A DNA stretch of 17,036 nucleotides from Deltaproteobacteria bacterium (GTDB lineage Bacteria; Desulfobacterota; Desulfobacteria; Desulfobacterales; JAFDDL01): positions 1-17,036 of the forward strand of contig JAFDDL010000014.1 in assembly GCA_019310865.1 (NCBI GenBank). Direction: 5' to 3'. A model generated the notes under the pieces. The model was not told where the DNA came from and ran no database searches. It saw only the letters and a list, made by a program, of their open reading frames with translations. Positions 7,566 to 13,790 of the stretch are shown here, one piece after another. Numbering within the stretch: the stretch's first letter is position 1; every line of letters begins with the position of its first letter. The position numbers were made by a program, and so were the translations under genes.

Positions 7566-8690
7566 TCAATCTCTTTTTGTGATGACGATTCGGCCGTCGG
7601 TCGTGACGTCGGAGGTGACGGGTATTAGCTTTTCAAGTGCGGGGATGAAATGTTTCCCGGAATTTACGTCGAAATTTATTGTAATTTCAATATCTTCAAG
7701 GCTCTCATCACCGATTGATATCTTCTGGGTAAGGTATCGGTTAATCTCATCAATAATCTCATTCAGCGGCGCTTTCTTAAAAAGCAATCTTCCGCTCCGC
7801 CATCCATTGACGCGATTGAGTTCGATCGACGTTACTTTATGCACCTGTTCTTCTACAGAGATGGTTATCTCCTCTCCGGATACAATTATTTCTTGAAAGG
7901 GTAGAGTCGTTTGAGACGATTCGCCGATCTTTTTCTCTTGAGCCGGATCGCGTGCTGTTATCCTGTCCTGGGATTCGTGTTTTTTATGTTTCTCATGCAA
8001 GGTTGGATTTTGACTCACCAGAACGCTTCCATCTAAAACCGCAACCGTGATTCGATTACGGTTATTATTATAAACACTGAATTCAGTTCCCAAAGCGCGA
8101 ACGACCGTTTGAGCCGTTTCAACAACGAAGGGTCGGTGCAAGTCCCGCGTTACTGCGAAAAATGCCCGCCCCCTGGCCAGCTTAACCTGTCGCGATTTTT
8201 CAGTGAACTGGACTGACATCAATGTATCCGTGTCAAGCTGAATCTGTGAGGCGTCGTCAAGCTGAACCATTTTTTGCTCGCCGATACCGGTCTGGAATCG
8301 TTTTGAAACAGGCTTTTGGGATTGGTTCATCCATATTCCCACCGTAAGAACCAGGGCGATTGCAGCAATCGCAACGGGTTTTAATACGAGCACGCGCGGG
8401 CGCAGCTTTTCATACCATAGACCGATGGCATTCGTCCGCCGCTTAGGGGGCTGATCTTCAAGGTCGTTGATAATCAATGGATGATCGTGCAGAACATCCG
8501 CACATTCCCAGATTGTGTTCATCAGTTCTAATTGCGCCTTATGATTCGGATCTTTTTCCAGCCAAGCCTGAAATTTCGCTTGTTTTCTGGGTGTCATGGC
8601 ATTGGACTTTTTTTCCATATACCAACGCCTGGCCTCAAGAGCTGTAATGTCTTTGGGGTTCCTTTTATTGAATTTATATCCTATTAACAT
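7566..8690 (-). CDS. FecR-like anti-sigma factor / sigma regulator
   Basis: A 374-residue inner-membrane regulator that would pass the signal from an outer-membrane receptor to the ECF sigma factor. Order: cytoplasmic N-terminal domain with the conserved F-x-x-WL-x-x-DP-x-H pattern (40-50, DUF4880); one membrane segment about 100-120 after a basic stretch; the periplasmic FecR domain (133-225, including LARGRAFFAV at 171-180 and ALGTEFSVY at 199-207); a charged insert (229-260, rich in K, H and E); and a C-terminal STN-like part starting NGWRSGRLLFKKAPLNEI (295-312). Its ATG overlaps the end of the sigma gene (8684-8690), so the two are translationally coupled. A downstream ATG at residue 25 would remove part of the N-terminal domain and is less likely. 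Its expected receptor partner is not adjacent but at 13791-16316. Confidence 0.9.
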   Translation of the reverse strand: MLIGYKFNKRNPKDITALEARRWYMEKKSNAMTPRKQAKFQAWLEKDPNHKAQLELMNTIWECADVLHDHPLIINDLEDQPPKRRTNAIGLWYEKLRPRVLVLKPVAIAAIALVLTVGIWMNQSQKPVSKRFQTGIGEQKMVQLDDASQIQLDTDTLMSVQFTEKSRQVKLARGRAFFAVTRDLHRPFVVETAQTVVRALGTEFSVYNNNRNRITVAVLDGSVLVSQNPTLHEKHKKHESQDRITARDPAQEKKIGESSQTTLPFQEIIVSGEEITISVEEQVHKVTSIELNRVNGWRSGRLLFKKAPLNEIIDEINRYLTQKISIGDESLEDIEITINFDVNSGKHFIPALEKLIPVTSDVTTDGRIVITKRD

Positions 8691-9313
8691 AGGTACACTT
8701 CCGCTTTTTTATGTAATCGTTTTAAAACATAAGAAATATGCTTTCTAACCATACTTCTTGATATACCCATTTCACGTGCAATCTCATTGTAGGTGAGGCC
8801 TTTAAATCGGTGAAGCGAAAAAGCCCGCCTGCATTTTGGGTTTAGGGATTCTATTACTTGGCTAAAGCCGGCTGCCCCCTCTTTTGATCTTAATATTTGT
8901 TCAGGGGATGCCGGGGGTGATGCCAGTTCAATATCATCTAACGGTATATGTTTATCCTGCTTACGCACACTCTCCCGGCGATACCGGTCTTTCATAATAT
9001 TGGCGGCGATTGTGCATAATAACTCCAAAGAGGGTTTTAACGTATCGAGCTTAGGATTCTGAATGAGTCGCAAATAGACATCCTGGACGATATCATTGGT
9101 ATCCTCTTTTCGAGACAGACGGTTTCGCACATAATTTTGTAGTCCCGTATTATATTTCGTATAAATTTCAACGATGATGCGATTAACCTCCTGCACCGAC
9201 AAGCGAGAATGGTTATAATCATTAGATTGCGCTTTTTCTTGGGCCACCTTCAATATTTCATCCTCAACATTAGGGCCATTGGCCAATCGGGGATTTTTTT
9301 TCTTTTTCGTCAT
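8684..9313 (-). CDS. FecI-like ECF RNA polymerase sigma factor
   Basis: A 209-residue sigma-70 family protein of extracytoplasmic-function type. Region 2 spans about 50-117 (YTKYNTGLQNYVRNRL, DIVQDVYLRL at 74-83, ANIMKDRYRR at 104-113), and region 4 about 150-203 with the helix-turn-helix LTYNEIAREMGISRSMVRKH (173-192). There is no region 3, as expected. The N-terminal 40 residues are an extension (MTKKKKNPRL start) beyond most FecI proteins. It is followed by its fecR-like partner with a 7-base overlap and is transcribed away from the MFS gene. The sigma-gene start and the whole divergent intergenic region are duplicated at 13478-13756, where the gene copy is broken, so this is the only intact sigma factor here. 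Confidence 0.9.
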   Translation of the reverse strand: MTKKKKNPRLANGPNVEDEILKVAQEKAQSNDYNHSRLSVQEVNRIIVEIYTKYNTGLQNYVRNRLSRKEDTNDIVQDVYLRLIQNPKLDTLKPSLELLCTIAANIMKDRYRRESVRKQDKHIPLDDIELASPPASPEQILRSKEGAAGFSQVIESLNPKCRRAFSLHRFKGLTYNEIAREMGISRSMVRKHISYVLKRLHKKAEVYLC

Positions 9314-9417
9314 TATGACCTGACTATCTATATATAGAACGCAAAAAAAATGAAGTAGGACACCAAAAAATGTAAACTATCTTAAAATATATACCATTCG
9401 CTTACATATAAATCAAA

Positions 9418-9430
9418 ATGAATCGTTCAT
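9418..9430. promoter_or_regulatory. Inverted repeat ATGAA-N3-TTCAT, copy 1
   Basis: ATGAATCGTTCAT is a 5-bp inverted repeat with a 3-base centre, fully conserved at 13637-13649 although flanking bases vary. Located about 76 bp upstream of the -35 box, it could be a regulator site for either divergent transcript. Conservation between young duplicates is weak evidence on its own. Confidence 0.35.
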
Positions 9431-9505
9431 CACCCGGACCATTGTTTTTTTCAAATAATCGCGTTTTTCCTTTTATAAAAAAAATGGTGACCTACTTGTA
9501 ATAAA

Positions 9506-9533
9506 TTGCGTTACAAGGGTAGAGGGATAAAAT
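9506..9533 (+). promoter_or_regulatory. Promoter of the MFS gene (copy 1 of duplicated promoter)
   Basis: TTGCGT (9506-9511), 16-base spacer, TAAAAT (9528-9533). The equivalent in copy 2 is TTGCGT-16-TATAAT directly upstream of the receptor. In copy 1 an inverted repeat TTGTAA (9496-9501) / TTACAA (9511-9516) brackets the -35 box, a possible operator; it is degenerate in copy 2. Whether the ECF factor or the housekeeping sigma uses this site cannot be decided here. Confidence 0.5.
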
Positions 9534-9544
9534 CCAAATCACAT

Positions 9545-11020
9545 TGAATAATGGGTTGAAATAAGGGGGCATGTTTCCGCGTGTCCTCTTGCTTATCAAG
9601 GATCTTTCGGTATTAAATTATGCGAACAAAAGCGCATATGGGATGTAAGTAGATCATGAACCATATCAAAAACAACCGGCTTGACTCATATCGCATCGTG
9701 GCCTTTGCGGCGCCTTCGTTCGCCACCGCTCTTATCTACGGACCGATGGCGGGGATCCTGCCGGCGCTGATCGTAAAGCATTTCGGCGTGGAAATGGCGG
9801 CCATGAGCAGCCTTTTGCTGCTAACCCGTTTCTTTGACGGGATGACCGATCCTGTCGTCGGTGTGTTATCGGATCGGACCCATACCGCCATCGGAAGGCG
9901 CAAGCCATGGATTATTGCCGGGTTTGTGGTCATGATGATCGCCGTCTACCGGATATTTATGCCGCCTTCAAGTGCCGGCGCCGTCTATTTTCTGATCTGG
10001 TTGACGATTATTGCACTCGGATGGACGATGACGGAAGTGCCTTATGCCGCCTGGATATCCGAAATAACCCGGGACTATATCGAACGGACACGGATCCAGA
10101 CTTTCCGGCAGTCTGCCAGTTTAACGGGAGCGATATTATTCGCTGTTGCCCCCTTGCTGCCGATATTCTCCTCAAATGAGATGACCCCCGAGGTTCTCGA
10201 ATTTCTTGGAAAAGTCATTCTCTTTGTGATTCCGCCGGCCGTGTGCGCCTCTTTGATGCTGAACCGGGAAGGCAAGCGCGTAGCGGTTCGGGAGGCTCTG
10301 TCAATAAGGGATCTGGTGGCTTCGTTGAAAGCAAATCGACCCTTTCGGTTGTTTATTGCCTTTAATGTATGTTTTGGGTTTGCCGTCGGAATGCTCTGGA
10401 CCCTGTCTTTCCCAGCCCTGGATGCGTACCTGATGATCGGCGATAAAGTTTCTTATATCATGATTTCCTCGACGCTCGCTGCTTTCTGTTCCCTGCCGAT
10501 ATGGCTGAAAATCATTTCACGGATCGGCAAACATCGGGCTTTGACAGTGTCCGGATTCTTGGCGATTGTCATAACCTTCACGTTTCCTCTGATAACGCCC
10601 GGCCCAGGATCGTTCATCCCATATATGCTCATGATCATTGGTGTACAGATATGCTTTGGGGCATATTTGGTTGCACCGTTGCCGATTCTTGCGGATATTA
10701 TCGACTATGACATTCTCAAGACCGGAACGAACCGGGCGGCGCAGTATAGCGCCATGCTGACATTGCTTATCAAATGCAACCAAGCTGTTTCGGGCGCCTT
10801 TGCGTATTTTCTGTTAAGCCAATTCGGGTTCGATATTGCAAGCACAACGCATTCCCCAGAGGCCCTCGCCGGATTCCGCGCCACTTATGTTTATATACCC
10901 ATGAGCTTTGCCATCATCGGTACGATTCTGACCTGGTTTTTCCCCATTGATGAAAGGAGACAAAAAATCATCCGTACCCGGATCGAAAAGCGGGCGGAAA
11001 GAAGGGCGAGAATACAGCCC
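9545..11020 (+). repeat. Duplicated block copy 1, right arm (hairpin, leader and MFS gene)
   Basis: From GAATAATGGGTTGA through the hairpin, leader and codon 62 of the MFS gene (to 9841) this matches 16330-16625; from 10885 to about 11020 it matches 16626-16761. The first 186 coding bases differ at about 13 positions by my count. The internal segment 9842-10884 (1043 nt) has no counterpart in copy 2. After the MFS stop the two copies diverge at once into different genes. Confidence 0.92.
9565..9588 (+). other. Hairpin in the MFS leader (copy 1)
   Basis: A 10-bp stem with TTCC loop starting GGGGGCATGT. Compared with copy 2 (16349-16372) it has three C-to-T differences in the stem, each turning a G-C pair into a G-U pair that an RNA stem tolerates. 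Here it lies between promoter and start codon, so it would be in the 5' leader of the MFS mRNA, not between two genes. No T-run follows; an attenuator or mRNA-stability element is more likely than a simple terminator. Confidence 0.6.
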
Positions 11021-11032
11021 AACATCCAATGA
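9656..11032 (+). CDS. MFS transporter, glycoside-pentoside-hexuronide (GPH/MFS_2) type
   Basis: A 458-residue inner-membrane secondary transporter with about 12 hydrophobic segments. The family signature between segments 2 and 3 is clear: D61 and DPVVGVLSDRTHTAIGRRKPW (65-85), the region holding the cation-site aspartates of MelB-like symporters. GPH members usually carry sugars with Na+ or H+, but bacteria also use MFS_2 proteins in operons for other organic molecules, and the neighbouring acyl-CoA ligase hints at an organic acid. It is preceded by the duplicated receptor promoter with no receptor, and followed after 13 bp by the ligase gene, so the two form an operon. A broken second copy lies at 16440-16761. 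No good ribosome-binding site is seen; the start is chosen because the N-terminus is conserved in the duplicate. Confidence 0.9.
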   Translation: MNHIKNNRLDSYRIVAFAAPSFATALIYGPMAGILPALIVKHFGVEMAAMSSLLLLTRFFDGMTDPVVGVLSDRTHTAIGRRKPWIIAGFVVMMIAVYRIFMPPSSAGAVYFLIWLTIIALGWTMTEVPYAAWISEITRDYIERTRIQTFRQSASLTGAILFAVAPLLPIFSSNEMTPEVLEFLGKVILFVIPPAVCASLMLNREGKRVAVREALSIRDLVASLKANRPFRLFIAFNVCFGFAVGMLWTLSFPALDAYLMIGDKVSYIMISSTLAAFCSLPIWLKIISRIGKHRALTVSGFLAIVITFTFPLITPGPGSFIPYMLMIIGVQICFGAYLVAPLPILADIIDYDILKTGTNRAAQYSAMLTLLIKCNQAVSGAFAYFLLSQFGFDIASTTHSPEALAGFRATYVYIPMSFAIIGTILTWFFPIDERRQKIIRTRIEKRAERRARIQPNIQ

Positions 11033-11033
11033 A

Positions 11034-11039
11034 GGGAGG
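11034..11039 (+). promoter_or_regulatory. Ribosome-binding site of the acyl-CoA ligase
   Basis: GGGAGG lies six bases before the ATG at 11046. A longer open frame back to 10947 would overlap the end of the MFS gene in another frame and adds a low-complexity basic segment foreign to the ligase family, so 11046 is preferred. Confidence 0.75.
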
Positions 11040-11045
11040 CGATGT

Positions 11046-12581
11046 ATGCGAGGCATCAATTTGGCCACTTACCTGGAACAGGCAACCATGGCCCATCCGA
11101 ATAAAACGGCACTGGTTTTTGACGACAGGGCGTGGACATTCTCACAAATCAATGAAAGAGCCAATGCGGTGGCAAACGGGCTCTTGAGTCTCGGGGTGCA
11201 AAAGGGAGACCGGATTACCCTGTTTTTGCCCAACTGTACCGAGTTTTTCTTCTGGTATTTCGGGATCATGAAAATGGGGGGCATTGTCAACCCACTGAAC
11301 GTGATGCTTAAGGAGCGGGAGCTTGAATACCTGATCGGAGACTGCACGCCCAGGGTCATCGTGACCACCCGGGAACTGACCGCTGAACCGGTGAACATTT
11401 TTGGTCGGAATGACTGTAGTGTCGAAAAAATGGTGATCGTCGGCGGCGATGCCGGAGAGAATATTCTCGCATTTGAACCCTGGATCGGAAAGCAGGACAC
11501 GGATTTTGATGCCGTACCGGTTACAAAAGATGACCTGGCTGCCATTCTCTATACGTCCGGGACCACCGGGCGTCCCAAAGGGGTCATGCTGACGCACACC
11601 AACCTGTGGATTAACGCGCGTCATTGCGCCGATTGGGCCGAGACCACCCATCAGGATATAACGGTCTCAGCGCTGCCGCTGTTTCACGCCTATGCACTGA
11701 TCCATGTGCTGGCCGAAATATGGATGGAAGGTGGAACCGTGGTCTGGATCAGTCGATTTGACGCCGCCGCGTGTCTCGAGGCCATGGCCAAGTACAAGGC
11801 CACCGCGTTTCATGGGGTGGCCACCATGTACTATGCGCTCATCCATCATCCCCAGTTAGATGAATACGCCCGGGAAATCGACCTGCGATATGCCGTGACC
11901 GGTGCGGCGGTGACACCGGAACCTATCTTAAAGGCCTGGAACGAAAAGTTCACCCCCTTATGTGAAGTCTATGGAATCACCGAGGCCGGACCGGTGGTGT
12001 TCATGAATCCGTTGCCGGACCGAGGCATTCAAAAGGCCAACTCATGTGGTGTACCGCTTGCCAGTGAAATCGAAGTGATGGCCGTGGATGAAAAGGATAA
12101 GCCTGTCAAACCCGGGGAGATCGGCGAGCTGGTTGTCAGGGGGCCCAATGTGATGAAAGGTTACTGGGGCAAGCCCGACGAAACAGCCGGAACCCTTGCA
12201 AACGGATGGCTGCACACGGGAGACATGGTTTACTTTGACGCAGATGGGTACTGTTTCGTGAAAGATCGCAAAAAAGATATGATCATCACCGGGGGATTTA
12301 ATATCTATCCCAAAGAGGTCGAAGATCTTCTTTACACCCATCCTGCAGTCGGTGAAGTCCAGGTGGTGGGAATTGCCGATCCGGTAAAAGGGGAAATAGC
12401 GCTTGCCTGTATCGCCCTGAAACCAGGAAAGACAGCCAGCGAGGCCGAGCTCATCACCTTTTGCAGAGAAAATGCCGCTGTCTACAAGGCCCCGAAACAG
12501 GTTGTGTTTTTTGACGAACTTCCGAAAACCGCCACCGGGAAGCTGGAAAAAGTATCCCTGAGAAAGCTCAAGCTCAGATGA
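11046..12581 (+). CDS. AMP-dependent acyl-CoA ligase (fatty-acyl-CoA synthetase-like)
   Basis: A 511-residue adenylate-forming enzyme that would activate a carboxylic acid to its CoA thioester with ATP in the cytoplasm. All core motifs are present: YTSGTTGRPKGVMLTH (169-184, phosphate loop), YGITEAGP (309-316), GWLHTGD (387-393) with the ribose-binding aspartate, KDRKKDMIITGGFNIYP (406-422) hinge and CoA region, and the catalytic lysine K499 in TATGKL. Length is normal and nothing key is missing. It starts 13 bp after the MFS gene, so transporter and ligase are likely co-transcribed: import followed by CoA trapping. The chain length or ring type of the acid cannot be read. In copy 2 of the duplicated block this position is occupied by an amidase gene. 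Confidence 0.92.
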   Translation: MRGINLATYLEQATMAHPNKTALVFDDRAWTFSQINERANAVANGLLSLGVQKGDRITLFLPNCTEFFFWYFGIMKMGGIVNPLNVMLKERELEYLIGDCTPRVIVTTRELTAEPVNIFGRNDCSVEKMVIVGGDAGENILAFEPWIGKQDTDFDAVPVTKDDLAAILYTSGTTGRPKGVMLTHTNLWINARHCADWAETTHQDITVSALPLFHAYALIHVLAEIWMEGGTVVWISRFDAAACLEAMAKYKATAFHGVATMYYALIHHPQLDEYAREIDLRYAVTGAAVTPEPILKAWNEKFTPLCEVYGITEAGPVVFMNPLPDRGIQKANSCGVPLASEIEVMAVDEKDKPVKPGEIGELVVRGPNVMKGYWGKPDETAGTLANGWLHTGDMVYFDADGYCFVKDRKKDMIITGGFNIYPKEVEDLLYTHPAVGEVQVVGIADPVKGEIALACIALKPGKTASEAELITFCRENAAVYKAPKQVVFFDELPKTATGKLEKVSLRKLKLR

Positions 12582-12586
12582 TGCTT

Positions 12587-13411
12587 TTACGGGATTAAAG
12601 CCGTTCGCTCCAAGGGCATAATCAGACAGTTCGGCCCAGCGAAACCTTTCGCAAATTCTGATATGTCCAGCAGATTTAGTGTGACCGCTTCATTTTTTAG
12701 GCGGTTTATGACACCCAAGTTTTTCTTATCAACAACCAATTCTCCGTCCCCAAGGCAAATGATGTTTGCGCTCGTCATGTCATTATAGTCAACAGTAATC
12801 GTTTTAAAGTCCTTCAACAAAGTATGCGGGACGATGTTGCCGCAAACGAGAAGTTGTTCTGTACTCACTGGCATTAAGACTTTATCAAGGTGCAGAATAG
12901 TATCCGGCAACGGGATGGTGACAACTGCATTATATCCCATATTTACTAAATCTTTGGTTAGTTGTCGAATTCCCTCTTTATTGGTACGCTTCGAAAGGCC
13001 GACAAAAGCGACATGGTTCCACAAGACCACATCGCCGCCATCCACTGAGCCGGGAGGATTTATTTGACTAACACGGGGTTCTCCCAGTCGGTCAAGTACA
13101 GCAGACATCCATTTTCCTTCTGCTTCACGGGTAGTGATACCAGGGCGGACTTCGATATAACCTTCTGGAGTACAAATTGCTGTATCCCGGGTAAAAACGG
13201 AATTTGGATGCCCTACAAGTTCCGGCACATCAATCACCTCAACGCCGAAGTCTGTTAGCACCGTTTTAAGTTGATTATGCTGCACTATTGCTTTTTCCCT
13301 TATTGCAACTTCAAGGATATTGTGCTCTTTTAGATTTGAGGCCTTGCAGTACTCTTCATGTGGCGTACAAACGATCACTCTGCGTAACCGATCGGCTTCA
13401 CTTTTCAACAT
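12587..13411 (-). CDS. Dimethylarginine dimethylaminohydrolase-like amidinohydrolase
   Basis: A 274-residue protein of the guanidino-group-modifying (amidinotransferase) fold. Members hydrolyse arginine or methylarginines, giving citrulline and ammonia or an amine. The catalytic set is visible: FTRD (73-76), GGDV (125-128), H174 in LHLDKV, and C262 in AGPNCLIMPLER. The length fits dimethylarginine dimethylaminohydrolase (about 250-285) better than arginine deiminase (about 400), but substrate choice within this fold is hard to predict. AAGGAG (plus coordinates 13419-13424) lies seven bases upstream of the ATG. The stop is 5 bp from the convergent ligase stop, leaving no room for a separate terminator. 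It sits between the two arms of the duplicated block and is not itself duplicated. Confidence 0.8.
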   Translation of the reverse strand: MLKSEADRLRRVIVCTPHEEYCKASNLKEHNILEVAIREKAIVQHNQLKTVLTDFGVEVIDVPELVGHPNSVFTRDTAICTPEGYIEVRPGITTREAEGKWMSAVLDRLGEPRVSQINPPGSVDGGDVVLWNHVAFVGLSKRTNKEGIRQLTKDLVNMGYNAVVTIPLPDTILHLDKVLMPVSTEQLLVCGNIVPHTLLKDFKTITVDYNDMTSANIICLGDGELVVDKKNLGVINRLKNEAVTLNLLDISEFAKGFAGPNCLIMPLERTALIP

Positions 13412-13465
13412 TTGTTCACTCCTTAAAATTTTCTTTCAGTTTGTTATTGTTATTTCTGCACATAA

Positions 13466-13531
13466 CTACATTCTGGGCATCCCCAATATTTGGGCTATTA
13501 GCCAATCGGGGATTTTTTTCTTTGACGTCAT
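13466..13531 (-). pseudogene. 5' remnant of the FecI-like sigma gene
   Basis: The minus strand starts with ATG ACG as at 9313 and is followed by the same lysine-rich codons, but one A of the A-run is missing. The frame therefore shifts after about seven codons (peptide M-T-S-K-K-K-I-P-D-W) and ends at a TAG after 21 residues. Nucleotide similarity to the intact gene persists to about 13478 and then vanishes. This shows that the duplication that made the receptor locus included the divergent sigma promoter and gene start. It is too short to do anything itself. Confidence 0.8.
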
Positions 13532-13636
13532 GATGACCTGACTATCTATTGTGTAGAACGCAAAAAAAATGGAGTAGGACACTAAAAAATGTAATCTATC
13601 TTGAAAGATATACCATTCGCTTATATATAAATCAAA

Positions 13637-13649
13637 ATGAATCGTTCAT
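13637..13649. promoter_or_regulatory. Inverted repeat ATGAA-N3-TTCAT, copy 2
   Basis: Identical to the element at 9418-9430, and at a similar distance (77 bp) from the -35 box of the receptor promoter. Confidence 0.35.
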
Positions 13650-13725
13650 TTCCCGGACCATTGTCTTTTTCAAATAATCGCGTTTTTCTTTTTTTTTAAA
13701 AAAAAGGTGACCTACTTAAAATAAA

Positions 13726-13753
13726 TTGCGTTACATAGGTAGAGGGATATAAT
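13726..13753 (+). promoter_or_regulatory. Promoter of the TonB-dependent receptor
   Basis: TTGCGT (13726-13731), 16-base spacer, perfect TATAAT (13748-13753), leaving a leader of about 30 bases before the ATG at 13791. Position and -10 match argue for a housekeeping-type promoter, but receptors of this class are usually transcribed by their partner ECF factor, and the conserved GCGTTACA and GGTAGAGGGATA blocks could be read as ECF elements instead. Confidence 0.5.
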
Positions 13754-13790
13754 TCAAAACAATAAAACCAATAAAAAAAAGGAGAGAATT

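Larger units (their letters stand above)
9260..9540. repeat. Duplicated block copy 1, left arm (sigma start plus promoter region)
   Basis: Aligns by eye with 13478-13756 at roughly 90% identity with few single-base gaps, covering the first 18 or so codons of the sigma gene (minus strand) and all of the divergent intergenic DNA. Clear anchors in both are GACCTGACTATCTAT, CAAAAAAAATG, AAATCAAAATGAATCGTTCA and AAATTGCGTTACA. The similarity ends just after the -10 box, where this copy switches abruptly to the sequence that follows the receptor gene in copy 2. Confidence 0.92.
9314..9655. other. Divergent intergenic region between sigma factor and MFS genes
   Basis: 342 non-coding bases. From left to right: AT-rich DNA that must hold the sigma promoter (minus strand), an inverted repeat at 9418-9430, a pyrimidine-then-A run (9443-9484), a sigma70-like promoter at 9506-9533, the deletion or fusion junction at about 9535-9545, a hairpin at 9565-9588, and a leader with a small second hairpin (TATGCG 9619-9624 with CGCATA 9633-9638; one arm is mutated in copy 2). 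No convincing Shine-Dalgarno precedes the MFS ATG in either copy. Confidence 0.75.
13478..13756. repeat. Duplicated block copy 2, left arm (sigma start plus promoter region)
   Basis: Counterpart of 9260-9540, roughly 90% identical by eye. Here the promoter leads into the TonB-dependent receptor. The bases TTCA occur at 13753-13756, at the end of this arm, and at 16317-16320, just after the receptor stop. They are a possible microhomology for removal of the receptor gene in copy 1. Confidence 0.92.
13412..13790. other. Intergenic region between amidinohydrolase and TonB receptor
   Basis: 379 bases without an intact gene. It contains the hydrolase ribosome-binding site (13419-13424), a frameshifted 5' fragment of the sigma gene (13466-13531, minus), the duplicated inverted repeat (13637-13649), a T-then-A tract (13682-13705), and the receptor promoter (13726-13753). 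AGGAG about ten bases before 13791 is the receptor ribosome-binding site. Confidence 0.8.

Noticed and set aside
10947..11045. Upstream extension of the acyl-CoA ligase to an ATG at 10947
   Set aside because: It overlaps the end of the MFS gene, adds a basic low-complexity segment and lacks a ribosome-binding site; 11046 has GGGAGG at the right spacing.
13288..13541. Two short plus-strand frames between the amidinohydrolase and the receptor
   Set aside because: They are antisense to the hydrolase 5' end and the sigma remnant, with no ribosome-binding site and a composition typical of T-rich non-coding DNA.
13682..13705. T-run followed by A-run as a possible bidirectional terminator
   Set aside because: It lies upstream of the promoter inside the duplicated region, has no GC-rich stem, and varies in length between the copies, as expected of a slippage-prone tract.
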